From Pukyongiella litopenaei (GTDB lineage Bacteria; Pseudomonadota; Alphaproteobacteria; Rhodobacterales; Rhodobacteraceae), in the NCBI RefSeq assembly GCF_003008555.2, contig NZ_CP027665.1:248001-312000 (forward strand): a stretch of 64,000 nucleotides of DNA, given 5' to 3'. The notes below the pieces were generated by a model, which was not told the DNA's origin, did no database searches, and saw nothing but the letters and a program-made list of their open reading frames with translations. The translations under genes were made by a program, and so were the position numbers. Shown here one piece after another: positions 45,507 through 55,830 of the stretch. The number at the start of each line of letters is the position of its first letter. Position 1 is the stretch's first letter.

Positions 45507-46031
45507 CTACCCCGCGCCATGCACCCTGTCAGCGCCATCTTCCCGCGAAACCGGCAGAATTTTCTGCATCAGCACAAGGTCGAGCCACCGCCCCCCCTTG
45601 CGCCCCACCTGCGGCATCACGCCCACCTGCGCGAACCCCAGCGCGCGGTGAAAGGCGATGCCGCCCGCGTTTTCACTGCTGATGGCGCCGACCAGCACAT
45701 GTATCCCGGCGCGGCGCGCGCGCTGCTCCAGCGCCTCCATCAGGGCCCGCCCCATCCCCAGCCGCCGCATCTCCGGGGCCAGCATGATCGTATGCTCGGC
45801 GGTCCGCGCATATCCCGGCCCGGCGCGGAACGCACCGAAACTGGCAAAACCTCCGACCCGCCCGCCGGTTTCCGCCACGAGGAACGCGCCAGCCCGTTCC
45901 GCGATCAGACCGGCCAGGGCCGCTTCGGTTTTCTCCGCCGTGGTAAAGGTGATCATGGTGTCCCGGATCACCGCGTTCCAGAGCGCGCAGACCGCCCCCG
46001 CATCGCCGCGCCGGGCCGGCCGGACCCTCAC
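45507..46031 (-). CDS. GNAT N-acetyltransferase (Pat-like)
   Basis: Acetyl-CoA-dependent N-acetyltransferase of 174 residues. The NAVIRDTMITFTTAEKT stretch and the acetyl-CoA-binding motif MRRLGMGRALMEALEQRA are typical of the phosphinothricin acetyltransferase-like group; SSENAGGIAFHRALGF is motif B. The start is a GTG at 46031 that overlaps the stop of the VOC gene (GTGA), so it is probably translated by coupling; no ATG lies near the family N-terminus (VRVRPARRGDAGAVCALW). The natural substrate is unknown, and many such enzymes act on methionine derivatives or similar compounds. Confidence 0.85.
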   Translation of the reverse strand: MRVRPARRGDAGAVCALWNAVIRDTMITFTTAEKTEAALAGLIAERAGAFLVAETGGRVGGFASFGAFRAGPGYARTAEHTIMLAPEMRRLGMGRALMEALEQRARRAGIHVLVGAISSENAGGIAFHRALGFAQVGVMPQVGRKGGRWLDLVLMQKILPVSREDGADRVHGAG

Positions 46032-46636
46032 CGCAACACCCGCGCCCCGTGCGGCGTATCGACCTCCGCCGCCAGGGTCGGGACATCGCCCGGCTCGAAC
46101 ACGATACGCGGATCGTCCAACACTTCCAGCAGATCGCGCAGCGCGCCTGCCTCGGGATGGATCACGACCAGCCGTTTCAGGGCGCAGCCCGACCCGGCCA
46201 GCATCGACGCCGGGTGCAGTTCGCCGCGCCACCGGATCAGCGCCGGGAACAGGTTGTCGAACGGCAGGGCACCACCCCGCGGCACCGCCATGCACCAGCG
46301 CAGATCGCCGCGCTCAAGCTCGACCGGTTCACCGGCCAGGGGCAACGCCGCCAGCGCCGCCTCCAGATCGTCCACCCGGCAGATCCAGTTGCCCAGCCGC
46401 GGCCCCCCCGCGAACCCGTCCAGCCCGAACCAGCGCGGCCGGCCGGGCGCCGGGGCATCGGGATCGACCGCGATCGCCTCGAGATAGAGACCGCCCTCCA
46501 GCCCGAGCAACCGGTTATGCGTGCCGAACCGCGCGTGGCGGCCGCCCGGCTGCATCGCCACGCCCAGCGCCGCCTCCACATGGGCCGCCGCCGCCTCCAA
46601 CGTCTCGCCGGCCACCGCCAGATGATCCAGGTGCAT
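46028..46636 (-). CDS. VOC/glyoxalase-like domain protein
   Basis: Protein of 202 residues with an N-terminal glyoxalase-like (Glyoxalase_3) fold. HLDHLAVAGETLEAAAAHVE at the start carries the usual first metal-ligand position, and HARFGTHNRLLGLEGGLYLE continues the domain; PLAGEPVELERGDLRWCMAV and RWRGELHPASML lie in the second half. Reaction and substrate are not predictable. Its stop overlaps the GNAT start by 4 bp. The 86-bp gap upstream, towards mcm, contains copy B of the dispersed motif and a hairpin. Confidence 0.85.
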   Translation of the reverse strand: MHLDHLAVAGETLEAAAAHVEAALGVAMQPGGRHARFGTHNRLLGLEGGLYLEAIAVDPDAPAPGRPRWFGLDGFAGGPRLGNWICRVDDLEAALAALPLAGEPVELERGDLRWCMAVPRGGALPFDNLFPALIRWRGELHPASMLAGSGCALKRLVVIHPEAGALRDLLEVLDDPRIVFEPGDVPTLAAEVDTPHGARVLR

Positions 46637-46646
46637 CGCGCGTTCC

Positions 46647-46675
46647 CTTCCTCTTGCCGGAAATATCCTCGGGGG
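46647..46675 (+). repeat. dispersed intergenic motif, copy B
   Basis: CTTCCTCTTGCCGGAAATATCC followed by a G-run, between the VOC and mcm genes. It shares the CTTCCTCTTGCC and AAATATCC blocks with copy A but diverges after them. Here it is in antisense orientation to the neighbouring genes. Confidence 0.55.
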
Positions 46676-46694
46676 TGAATGCCCCGCAGGGACA

Positions 46695-46715
46695 GAGGGG
46701 GCAGACAGCCCCCTC
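46695..46715 (-). terminator. hairpin after mcm
   Basis: 8-bp inverted repeat GAGGGGGC/GCCCCCTC with a 5-base loop, 8 bp after the mutase stop. There is no T-run. The stem sequence is nearly the same as the hairpin at 26870-26893. Confidence 0.45.
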
Positions 46716-46722
46716 CCCCGCC

Positions 46723-48849
46723 CTAGGCCCGCGCCGCGCGGATCAGCTTCAGGATATCCAGCGCCGCCTGCGGGATATTGGTCCCCGGCCCGAAAATTGC
46801 CTTGACCCCGTGCTCGCGCAGGAACGCGTAGTCCTGCTGCGGGATCACCCCGCCGCAGATCACGATGATATCCTCCGCGCCGGCCGCCTTCAGCGCCTCG
46901 ACCAGCTGCGGCGCCAGCGTCTTGTGGCCCGCCGCCTGCGACGAGATCCCGACCACATGCACGTCATTGTCGACGGCATCCTGCGCGGCCTCCTCCGGGG
47001 TCTGGAACAGCGGCCCCACATCGACGTCGAACCCGATATCGGCAAAGGCGGTCGCGATCACCTTGGCGCCCCGGTCGTGACCGTCCTGGCCCATCTTGAC
47101 CACCAGCATCCGCGGGCGGCGGCCTTCATCGGCGGCAAAGCCCTCGACCGCGGCCTGGATCTCGGCAAAGCCCTCGTCGCCCTCATAGGCCGCGCCGTAG
47201 ACACCGGCCAGCGTCTTGACCTCGGCACGATGCCGGCCGAACTGCTTTTCCATTGCCATGCTGATCTCCCCGACCGTTGCCCGTGCCCGCGCGGCTTCGA
47301 CCGCCGCTTCCAGTATGTTGCCGCCTTCGCCCGCGCGGCGCGTGAGTTCGTCCAGCGCCGCGGCGCAGGCGCTTTCGTCCCGGGTGGCGCGGATCTTTTC
47401 CAGCCGGGCCACCTGCGCCTCGCGCACCGCCACGTTGTCCACGTCGAGAATGTCGATCGGGTCTTCCTTTTCCAGCCGGTACTTGTTGACCCCGACGATC
47501 ACCTCCTCGCCACGGTCGATCATCGCCTGCCGCCGCGCCGCGGTTTCCTCGATGCGCAGCTTGGGCATGCCGCTTTCGACCGCCTTGGTCATGCCGCCCA
47601 TCTCCTCGACCTCCACGATCAGCGCCCAGGCCTTCTCGGCCAGTTCATGGGTCAGGCTTTCGACATAGTAGGAGCCGGCCAGCGGATCGACCACGTTGGT
47701 GATGCCGGTTTCCTCCTGCAGGATCAGCTGCGTGTTGCGCGCGATGCGGGCGCTGAAATCGGTCGGCAGCGCAATCGCCTCGTCCAGCGCGTTCGTGTGC
47801 AGCGACTGCGTTCCCCCCAGTGCCGCGGCCATCGCCTCATAGGCGGTGCGCACGACGTTGTTGTAGGGGTCCTGCTCCTGCAGGCTGACCCCGGAGGTCT
47901 GGCAATGGGTGCGCAGCATCTTGGACCGTTCCGATTTCGCCCCGAAACCGGTCATGATCCGGTGCCAGAGCAGCCGCGCCGCGCGCAGCTTGGCGGCCTC
48001 CATGAAGAAATTCATGCCGATGGCGAAGAAGAAACTCAGCCGGCCCGCGAACTGGTCCACATCCATGCCCGCGTTCATCGCCGCGCGCACATATTCGCGG
48101 CCGTCCGCCAGCGTGTAGGCCAGTTCCTGCACGAGGTTCGCGCCGGCCTCCTGCATGTGATAGCCCGAGATCGAGATCGAGTTGAATTTCGGCATGTTTT
48201 CCGAGGTGTAGCCGATGATGTCGGAAATGATCCGCATGCTCGGCCCGGGCGGGTAGATATAGGTGTTGCGGACCATGAACTCCTTGAGGATGTCGTTCTG
48301 GATCGTGCCGGCGAGCAGCGACTTGTCATGGCCCTGTTCCTCGCCCGCGACGATGAAGCTGGCCAGGACCGGGATCACCGCGCCGTTCATGGTCATCGAC
48401 ACCGACACCTTGTCCAGCGGAATGCCGTCGAACAGGATCTTCATGTCCTCGACGCTGTCGATGGCGACGCCGGCCTTGCCCACATCGCCCACCACGCGCG
48501 GGTGGTCGCTGTCATAGCCCCGGTGCGTGGCCAGGTCGAAGGCCACCGACACCCCCTGCTGCCCGGCGGCCAGGTTGCGGCGGTAGAACGCGTTGGATTC
48601 CTCGGCGGTCGAAAAGCCCGCATATTGCCGGATCGTCCAGGGCCGGCCCGCATACATGGTCGCCTTGACCCCGCGCGTGAACGGGCCGATCCCCGGCAGG
48701 CTGCCCATATGCGGCAGTTCGGCGGTGTCCGCTCCGGTATAGAGCGGCTTGACCGCGATGCCTTCCAGCGTTTCGTGGGTCAGGTCGTCCAGCGGGCGGC
48801 CACGCAGTTCCTTTTCGGCCAGCGCGCGCCAATCGTCGGTATTCGTCAT
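46723..48849 (-). CDS. scpA: methylmalonyl-CoA mutase
   Basis: Adenosylcobalamin-dependent mutase converting (R)-methylmalonyl-CoA to succinyl-CoA, last step of propionyl-CoA assimilation. 708 residues as a single chain with the N-terminal substrate barrel and the C-terminal B12 domain. Barrel signatures: [36 protein letters not shown] and [20 protein letters not shown]. The B12 ligand is His591 in [14 protein letters not shown], followed by [14 protein letters not shown] and [11 protein letters not shown]. The start at 48849 ([10 protein letters not shown]) follows CCGAGAGGAACAGAC. The homodimeric long form is normal for alphaproteobacteria. pccA and pccB lie upstream on the same strand. The epimerase and MeaB are not in the window. 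Confidence 0.96.
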   Translation of the reverse strand: MTNTDDWRALAEKELRGRPLDDLTHETLEGIAVKPLYTGADTAELPHMGSLPGIGPFTRGVKATMYAGRPWTIRQYAGFSTAEESNAFYRRNLAAGQQGVSVAFDLATHRGYDSDHPRVVGDVGKAGVAIDSVEDMKILFDGIPLDKVSVSMTMNGAVIPVLASFIVAGEEQGHDKSLLAGTIQNDILKEFMVRNTYIYPPGPSMRIISDIIGYTSENMPKFNSISISGYHMQEAGANLVQELAYTLADGREYVRAAMNAGMDVDQFAGRLSFFFAIGMNFFMEAAKLRAARLLWHRIMTGFGAKSERSKMLRTHCQTSGVSLQEQDPYNNVVRTAYEAMAAALGGTQSLHTNALDEAIALPTDFSARIARNTQLILQEETGITNVVDPLAGSYYVESLTHELAEKAWALIVEVEEMGGMTKAVESGMPKLRIEETAARRQAMIDRGEEVIVGVNKYRLEKEDPIDILDVDNVAVREAQVARLEKIRATRDESACAAALDELTRRAGEGGNILEAAVEAARARATVGEISMAMEKQFGRHRAEVKTLAGVYGAAYEGDEGFAEIQAAVEGFAADEGRRPRMLVVKMGQDGHDRGAKVIATAFADIGFDVDVGPLFQTPEEAAQDAVDNDVHVVGISSQAAGHKTLAPQLVEALKAAGAEDIIVICGGVIPQQDYAFLREHGVKAIFGPGTNIPQAALDILKLIRAARA

Positions 48850-48962
48850 GGTCTGTTCCTCTCGGTCATGGGGTCGCGGGGCAACAGGCCCCTGCATGCG
48901 GTCGGTCGCGCGGGTTGAAATGAGCGGTCGCAATCACTGTCCGCGCGTCTATATTCAATGCT

Positions 48963-49406
48963 ATGAAACGGTTCTGTGCCCTTGTTCTCGCCTGCCTGCT
49001 GCCCGCTGCCACCCTTGCCGCCGAAGAGGCGCAGGACGCGGCGGCGATGATCCGCCCGGCGGGAGACACCGAGCTGTCGGATTTCCTGTGGACCAACCGG
49101 CCGGTGATCGTCTTTGCCGACAGCCCCGCCGATCCGCGCTATGGCGAACAGATCGAGTATCTGCGCGACGGCATGGCGATGCTGCTCGATCGCGACGTGG
49201 TGGTGCTGTCCGATACCGATCCGGCGCAGAAATCGCCGCTGCGGTCCAGGCTGCGCCCGCGCGGGTTCATGCTGGTGCTGGTCGGCAAGGACGGCAAGGT
49301 GCTGCTGCGCAAACCGCTGCCCTGGACGGTGCGCGAACTCAGCCGGACCATCGACAAGCTGCCGGAACGCCAGCGCGAGGTCGAGGAACGGCGCGGCGAC
49401 GGCTGA
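48963..49406 (+). CDS. DUF4174 domain secreted protein
   Basis: Protein of 147 residues with a signal peptide (MKRFCALVLACLLPAATLAA) and a thioredoxin-like DUF4174 domain: LSDFLWTNRPVIVFADSPAD near residue 38, a middle region ending VVVLSDTDPAQ, and the glycine-rich turn FMLVLVGKDGKVLLRKPLPW near 101. No redox CxxC is present. Function is unknown for the family. It is divergent from mcm with 113 bp between the starts, and the short ORF at 49515 follows on the same strand. Confidence 0.85.
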   Translation: MKRFCALVLACLLPAATLAAEEAQDAAAMIRPAGDTELSDFLWTNRPVIVFADSPADPRYGEQIEYLRDGMAMLLDRDVVVLSDTDPAQKSPLRSRLRPRGFMLVLVGKDGKVLLRKPLPWTVRELSRTIDKLPERQREVEERRGDG

Positions 49407-49428
49407 TCGCGGCCGCCACGGGTCGTTA

Positions 49429-49457
49429 TTGATTTCTTTGCCCTGCGCGCCTACATT
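49429..49457 (+). promoter_or_regulatory. promoter for the 21-codon ORF
   Basis: TTGATT (49429-49434), 17 bp, TACATT (49452-49457). Transcription would begin near 49464, giving a leader of about 50 nt before the short ORF at 49515. Confidence 0.45.
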
Positions 49458-49514
49458 TGGATCAGGCACGGGGGCATCCCGCCACCCGGCCGACGATTGT
49501 GGGAGGACCGAGAT

Positions 49515-49580
49515 ATGACGTATCAACCGAAACAGTCCGAAAAATCCCCCGGCAATCCGGGATCTGGCGGCGATTTCTGA
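49515..49580 (+). CDS. putative 21-residue small protein
   Basis: Short reading frame MTYQPKQSEKSPGNPGSGGD(F) ending in TGA. Three things favour translation: a near-perfect ribosome site (GTGGGAGGACCGAGAT) directly before the ATG, a plausible promoter with 17-bp spacing 60 bp upstream, and lack of overlap with any other gene in a 189-bp gap. The peptide is hydrophilic and rich in Gly, Ser, Pro and Lys, with no membrane segment. I do not recognise it. It could also be the leader of a regulatory RNA rather than a functional peptide. Confidence 0.45.
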   Translation: MTYQPKQSEKSPGNPGSGGDF

Positions 49581-49595
49581 CATCCCGACCCCTTT

Positions 49596-50477
49596 TCACT
49601 CTCTGACGTCAGCGACGACTTCGACGACGTAGCGCCCGTTGCGTTGCCTGATGACCAGCTGCGCGTTGTTGCCGTCGCGCTTGATCCGCTCGGGATGTTC
49701 GATGCCCAGCGCGGTGTTGATGGCGATCAGCGACTGGATCGCCCATTTCAGGGTGGCGATCCGCGTATCGGTCAGGCGGGCATGCCCGGCGATTCGCCGC
49801 CCGGTATCCAGTTCGATGAACCGGTCGCTGCGCATGTCCGACCCCAGCGTGGCCAGGTCGTTGAGCGCAGAATAGAACCGCAGCACCGGTTCGAGCGCGG
49901 GTTCGGGCAGCAGGTTGATCGACCCCGACACCGTCTTGAACACAATCGGCGGGCTTTCGGTGCCGACAAACGGGTGATAGCGCGTGTTCTCGTCGTCGCC
50001 CCCATCGGCAATCGCCCCCTGAACATGCCGCGCGTTGTCCAGCCAGTCGATCGAATCGAGGGTCTGGAACGCGGTGAAGATCTCGGACCGCAGCGCATAG
50101 AGCACTTCGCGCCGGGTGCGGGCGCGTTCCCGGTCGCGCTGGTATTCGGTCGCCACCCATGTCGCCACCCAGCCGGTGGCGATCACCGTGCCGGTGATCA
50201 GCGCGGCCTTGAACGCCAGATCGTCCGGCACCCGCCGCGCGATCCAGTAGACGGTGAGCCCCGCCAGCGCCACCAGCGGGACCAGGGCCATCAGCACCCG
50301 CCCGAACACCCGCGCCAGCAACGAGCCCGCCCAGATGAAATGGATCGCCAGCGCCAGCACCACCGCCGCCATGCCCTCGGCGATCCCGCCGCCGCCCGCG
50401 GGCGCGAGCCGCTGCGCCAGCGGCACCAGAAGCACCGCCAGCACCAGCGTCGCGATTATCCTGCTGCGCTGATCCAT
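49596..50477 (-). CDS. membrane protein of unknown function
   Basis: Protein of 293 residues. Four hydrophobic segments lie in the first 125 residues (IIATLVLAVLLVPLA, MAAVVLALAIHFIWAGSLL, VLMALVPLVALAGLTVYWIA, AALITGTVIATGWVATWVAT), followed by a charged linker EYQRDRERARTRREV and a soluble alpha/beta C-terminal domain of about 160 residues (LRSEIFTAFQTLDSIDWLDN, VVEVVADV). The domain probably lies in the cytoplasm. I do not recognise a family. The gene sits 10 bp downstream of pccA on the same strand, which suggests co-transcription with the carboxylase subunit. Confidence 0.75.
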   Translation of the reverse strand: MDQRSRIIATLVLAVLLVPLAQRLAPAGGGGIAEGMAAVVLALAIHFIWAGSLLARVFGRVLMALVPLVALAGLTVYWIARRVPDDLAFKAALITGTVIATGWVATWVATEYQRDRERARTRREVLYALRSEIFTAFQTLDSIDWLDNARHVQGAIADGGDDENTRYHPFVGTESPPIVFKTVSGSINLLPEPALEPVLRFYSALNDLATLGSDMRSDRFIELDTGRRIAGHARLTDTRIATLKWAIQSLIAINTALGIEHPERIKRDGNNAQLVIRQRNGRYVVEVVADVRE

Positions 50478-50487
50478 GCGCGGGCCG

Positions 50488-52533
<2,046 letters not shown>

Positions 52534-52653
52534 GTGGCGTCCTTTGTCTGAATATGTGTCAAACGCATGGCGCCGCTGCGGGCCGGCCGGCCCGCAGCGG
52601 CGCTGCGTGAAGTCATCGTGATGTCGGCGCAGGCGGGACCCTGCGCGGCAATC

Positions 52654-52875
52654 CTACCGACAGCGGCCGGGATAGAGATCGCAATAGAGCATGTTTGCGG
52701 CCGCGCCGCCCACCGCGCCGAGCGCGAGGTTGCCATTGAGCACGGCCGCCCCCACCGCGCCTGCCGTGCCGCCATAGAGCGCGCGTTCCCCGACCGTTTC
52801 GCCGCAGGCGGCGAGTGTGCCGCACAGCGCCAGCCCGGCCAGAAGCCGCCGCGCGAATTTTCGATCTGCCTGCAT
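52654..52875 (-). CDS. small lipoprotein with glycine-zipper-like segment
   Basis: Product of 73 residues (MQADRKFARRLLAGLALCGT start). The lipobox LAAC in GTLAACGETVGERALYGG gives a lipidated Cys as first mature residue, so it should be anchored in the outer or inner membrane. The mature part of about 48 residues is rich in Gly and Ala (GGTAGAVGAAVLNGNLALGA), resembling glycine-zipper proteins, and ends with two cysteines (YCDLYPGRCR). A start three codons upstream (52884) is possible, but AAGGATGGGCAGG is better placed for 52875. Function unknown. Confidence 0.72.
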   Translation of the reverse strand: MQADRKFARRLLAGLALCGTLAACGETVGERALYGGTAGAVGAAVLNGNLALGAVGGAAANMLYCDLYPGRCR

Positions 52876-53218
52876 CCTGCCCATCCTTTTCGTGGTGCTT
52901 TTACGTTTGCATCCACGGCATTGCCCATTGCACCGGCGGCGTCAAAGCCAGACAGCAGGGGCGCGGCAATCTGCGCGGCAGCCCGCCGATCCGGTCCGAT
53001 GCGTCGGCGAAAAAAAAGGTCGGGCGGTTCGAAGCTTGAGTTTCGAACCGACCCGACAAGGATAAGGGTACGGAATAGGTGGTCTGCGGGAGACACGGAA
53101 ATGGCCGCATCCCACGCACCCACCACGTTGACGTAAGGTAAGTTTCGCGCCAAGCGTGTATTTAGAATCGTTATTACATCGGCGGCTTTCCGCCTATATT
53201 CGCCCATAGGTTGCGCAA
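52876..53218. other. 343-bp intergenic region between the lipoprotein gene and the small genes downstream of pccB
   Basis: Contains one strong minus-strand terminator (53010-53057) and about 160 bp between it and the stop of the gene at 53219. That 160 bp is less GC-rich than its surroundings, holds a small hairpin GGCGG-CTTT-CCGCC (53181-53194 region), and has no convincing gene. It could be a long 3' untranslated region or the body of a small RNA ending at the terminator. The part right of the lipoprotein start (52876-53009) must carry the promoter for that gene; no good match was seen. Confidence 0.5.
53010..53057 (-). terminator. strong Rho-independent terminator
   Basis: Minus strand: a 15-bp stem (GTCGGG plus CGGTTCGAA against TTCGAACCG plus CCCGAC, one bulged base), 8-base loop, then C and eight T's. 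It would end transcription arriving from the pccB side and so separates pccB with its two small genes from pccA. Confidence 0.85.
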
Positions 53219-53608
53219 TCATGCCGATTCCCCGCCATAATTGATCGCAACCACCTCGGGGAAGCTGACCCGGGCCACCGCCGAATCGATCACGAGCAGC
53301 GAATCATAGCTGGCCGAATCAAAGTGGTCCTCGGCCGGAACCACCTCGCGGCCGAACAGCCAGCTCAGCCGGCCGGCGTCCAGGTTCCCGCGCACGAAGG
53401 GGTCCGCACCGAAATGTTCCCAGAGCGCGGCCAGAAAGGCGGCATCGGCCCGGCGGTCCGCCGGCTTGCGGTCGGCATGGCGTTCACGGCGCACCAGCGG
53501 CGTCACCCCGCGCGGATTGGCGCGGCGGATGGTGAATTGGTAATCGGTGCCGGGCAGCCGGCCCGGAAACCCGCGATGCTTGACCATGTCCGCGCGTTTG
53601 CCGGCCAT
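53219..53608 (-). CDS. hypothetical protein
   Basis: Product of 129 residues, not recognised. It is rich in charged residues at the start (MAGKRADMVKHRGFPGRLPG), has a basic middle (RRERHADRKPADRRADAAFL) and a more hydrophobic C-terminal half (DSLLVIDSAVARVSFPEVVA). There are no signal peptide, membrane segment or cysteine. Its start overlaps the stop of the DUF6497-like gene by one base (ATGA type), so the two are probably expressed together after pccB. A start five codons upstream (53623) is also open. Confidence 0.7.
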   Translation of the reverse strand: MAGKRADMVKHRGFPGRLPGTDYQFTIRRANPRGVTPLVRRERHADRKPADRRADAAFLAALWEHFGADPFVRGNLDAGRLSWLFGREVVPAEDHFDSASYDSLLVIDSAVARVSFPEVVAINYGGESA

Positions 53609-54042
53609 CAGAATTCCTCCCACACGCAGCCCTGCGGCCCGGGCCTGTAGGCCTCGAAGAACTGGGTCGCCTCGGGCACCGATTTGCCAAACGGCACCTC
53701 ACGGTCCGACAGCGAGATTACCACCCGGTCCGGCTCCAGCGCGTATTGGGCCAGATAGGGCAACACCAGCGCCTTGCACAGGTGATCCATGTCGGCGGCA
53801 GCCTGGTCTGGGGCGATGTCGCCCCCGCTCTCGGCGATCCGGGGCGCGAGGAACCGGAACCGGGCCAGCGGCCCACCGGTGCTCTGTTCCTCGATCAGAA
53901 CCTGCGTCAGCGTCACCTGCTGCCCCGACGGCACGGCGACGGGCTGCGCCGCAGACTGAGCCTCGGACTGCGCCACGGCCATGCCCGGCAGCAGACCCAG
54001 GGCCGCGCCCAACAGCTGCGTTGCGATCCTGCGCTGTGTCAT
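53608..54042 (-). CDS. DUF6497-like secreted protein
   Basis: Product of 144 residues with a signal peptide (MTQRRIATQLLGAALGLLPG, cleavage near AVA-QS). The mature part resembles a Rhodobacteraceae family I remember as DUF6497: VPSGQQVTLTQVLIEEQ, RFRFLAPRIAESGGDIAPDQ, ADMDHLCKALVLPYLAQYAL and PEATQFFEAYRP. The family assignment is from memory and is moderately certain; no function is known. AGCAGAGGAACCAAGTCG precedes the chosen ATG. It lies 72 bp downstream of pccB on the same strand. Confidence 0.75.
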   Translation of the reverse strand: MTQRRIATQLLGAALGLLPGMAVAQSEAQSAAQPVAVPSGQQVTLTQVLIEEQSTGGPLARFRFLAPRIAESGGDIAPDQAAADMDHLCKALVLPYLAQYALEPDRVVISLSDREVPFGKSVPEATQFFEAYRPGPQGCVWEEF

Positions 54043-54114
54043 CGACTTGGTTCCTCTGCTCCCGTTGCCGCACGGCACCCGCCGCACGGCATGACAGGCC
54101 CGCCGGGATCCCGC

Positions 54115-55647
54115 CTAGAGCGGGATGTTGTCATGCTTCTTCCAGGGGTTCGTCACCTGTTTCCCGCGCAGCGACGCAAATGCCCGCGCAACCCGCCGGC
54201 GCGTGGAATGGGGCATGATCACCTCGTCGATGAAACCGCGCTCGGCGGCGACGAACGGGTTCGCGAATCGATCCTCGTAATCCTTCGCATGGGCCGCGAT
54301 CTTGTCGGCATCGCCCAGGTCGGCGCGATGGATGATCTCGGTCGCGCCCTTGGCCCCCATCACCGCGATCTCGGCGGTGGGCCAGGCATAGTTGAAATCG
54401 CCGCGCAGGTGTTTCGAGGCCATCACGTCATAGGCGCCGCCATAGGCCTTGCGGGTGATGACCGTGACCTTGGGCACCGTCGCCTCGCCATAGGCAAAGA
54501 GCAGCTTGGCGCCGTGTTTGATCACCCCGCCATATTCCTGGCTGGTGCCGGGCAGGAACCCGGGCACGTCGACGAAGGTGAGGATCGGGATCTCGAAACA
54601 GTCGCAGAACCGGACGAACCGGGCCGCCTTGCGGCTGCTGTCGATATCCAGGCACCCGGCCAGCACCATCGGCTGGTTGGCCACGACACCGACGGTCTGC
54701 CCTTCGAGCCGGATGAACCCGGTGACGATGTTCTTGGCGTAGTCTTCCTGGATCTCGTAGAAATCGCCCTCGTCCGCCAGTTTCAGGATCAGTTCCTTCA
54801 TGTCGTAGGGCGTGTTCGGGTTCTCCGGCACCAGCGTGTCGAGGCTCGATTCGAGCCGGTCCGGATCGTCGAAGAACGGCCGCACCGGGGGCTTTTCGCG
54901 GTTGTTGAGCGGCAGGAAATCGACCAGGCGACGCACTTCGGCCAGCGCCTCGACATCGTTCTCGAACGCGCCGTCGGCAACGCTGGACTTGCGGGTATGC
55001 GTCGATGCGCCGCCCAGTTCCTCGGCGGTGACCACCTCGTTGGTGACCGTCTTCACCACGTCCGGGCCGGTCACGAACATGTAGGACGTGTCCTTCACCA
55101 TGAAGATGAAATCGGTCATCGCCGGCGAATAGACCGCTCCGCCCGCGCAGGGGCCCATGATCACCGAGATCTGCGGCACCACGCCCGAGGCCATGATGTT
55201 GCGCTGGAACACCTCGGCATAGCCCGCGAGGCTGGCCACGCCTTCCTGGATGCGGGCGCCGCCGGAATCGTTGATGCCGATGACCGGAGCCCCGTTCTGC
55301 ACCGCCATATCCATGATCTTGCAGATCTTCTGGGCATGGGTTTCGGACAGCGACCCGCCGAAAACGGTGAAATCCTGGCTGAACACATAGACCATGCGCC
55401 CGTTGATGGTCCCCCAGCCCGTGACCACGCCGTCACCGGCGGGTTTCTGGTCCTGCATCCCGAAATCGGTGCAGCGATGGGCCACGAACATGTCGAATTC
55501 TTCGAAACTGTCCTCGTCCAGGAGCAGTTCGATTCGTTCCCGCGCGGTGAGCTTTCCACGGCCGTGCTGGGCATCGATGCGGCGCTGACCCCCACCGAGC
55601 CGTGCATCCTCGCGGCGGGTTTCGAGTTCGGCAAGTATGTCCTTCAT
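54115..55647 (-). CDS. pccB: propionyl-CoA carboxylase beta subunit
   Basis: Carboxyltransferase subunit of propionyl-CoA carboxylase, 510 residues. Two crotonase-like halves carry the oxyanion-hole glycines: [20 protein letters not shown] and [19 protein letters not shown] in the N-half, [20 protein letters not shown] and [20 protein letters not shown] in the C-half. These are textbook PccB sequences. The Met at 55647 ([20 protein letters not shown]) is the family start; the frame remains open upstream into the promoter. Upstream are a TATTGT/TTGGGT promoter and a TTTGCAAA-type site, the known target sequence of the PccR regulator, whose gene lies 1.5 kb away on the other strand. Confidence 0.97.
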   Translation of the reverse strand: MKDILAELETRREDARLGGGQRRIDAQHGRGKLTARERIELLLDEDSFEEFDMFVAHRCTDFGMQDQKPAGDGVVTGWGTINGRMVYVFSQDFTVFGGSLSETHAQKICKIMDMAVQNGAPVIGINDSGGARIQEGVASLAGYAEVFQRNIMASGVVPQISVIMGPCAGGAVYSPAMTDFIFMVKDTSYMFVTGPDVVKTVTNEVVTAEELGGASTHTRKSSVADGAFENDVEALAEVRRLVDFLPLNNREKPPVRPFFDDPDRLESSLDTLVPENPNTPYDMKELILKLADEGDFYEIQEDYAKNIVTGFIRLEGQTVGVVANQPMVLAGCLDIDSSRKAARFVRFCDCFEIPILTFVDVPGFLPGTSQEYGGVIKHGAKLLFAYGEATVPKVTVITRKAYGGAYDVMASKHLRGDFNYAWPTAEIAVMGAKGATEIIHRADLGDADKIAAHAKDYEDRFANPFVAAERGFIDEVIMPHSTRRRVARAFASLRGKQVTNPWKKHDNIPL

Positions 55648-55680
55648 GGCGGAAGATCCCCGTTGGTTCGGTTTCGCGAG

Positions 55681-55708
55681 ACAATACAGGCTGAACCGGC
55701 CGACCCAA
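55681..55708 (-). promoter_or_regulatory. pccB: pccB promoter
   Basis: Minus strand: TTGGGT (55708-55703), 16 bp, TATTGT (55686-55681), with a leader of about 30 nt before the ATG. The -35 is weak, as expected of an activator-dependent promoter. Confidence 0.4.
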
Positions 55709-55724
55709 AGCCGGAATTGGCATA

Positions 55725-55742
55725 TTTGCAAATACCTGCAAA
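55725..55742 (-). promoter_or_regulatory. PccR/ScfR-type site upstream of pccB
   Basis: TTTGCAAA (55725-55732), 4 bp, TGCAAA (55737-55742). It is centred about 60 bp upstream of the predicted pccB start, a typical activator position. PccR of Rhodobacter sphaeroides is known to recognise paired TTTGCAAA half-sites and to be needed for pccB expression. Confidence 0.68.
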
Positions 55743-55830
55743 TCATGCCCAGCAAATATGCTAATTAGCTAATTAACATCTCAACCCGTGGACACCGGCG
55801 CCAAGTTGTTCTTGATTGCAGTCACCCGCC

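Noticed and set aside
45658-48918. Very long open frame on the plus strand opposite the GNAT, VOC and mutase genes
   Set aside because: It is antisense to three well-supported genes, has Arg/His/Pro-rich composition typical of high-GC shadow frames, and shows no domain.
48850-48962. Possible cobalamin riboswitch before the B12-dependent mutase
   Set aside because: The gap is only 113 bp and shared with a divergent gene, too short for the usual structure, and no B12-box-like sequence was seen.
53026-53049. GGTTCGAA resembling a tRNA T-loop
   Set aside because: It is one arm of a simple inverted repeat (GGTTCGAA/TTCGAACC) ending in eight T's; no acceptor, D or anticodon stem can be built around it.
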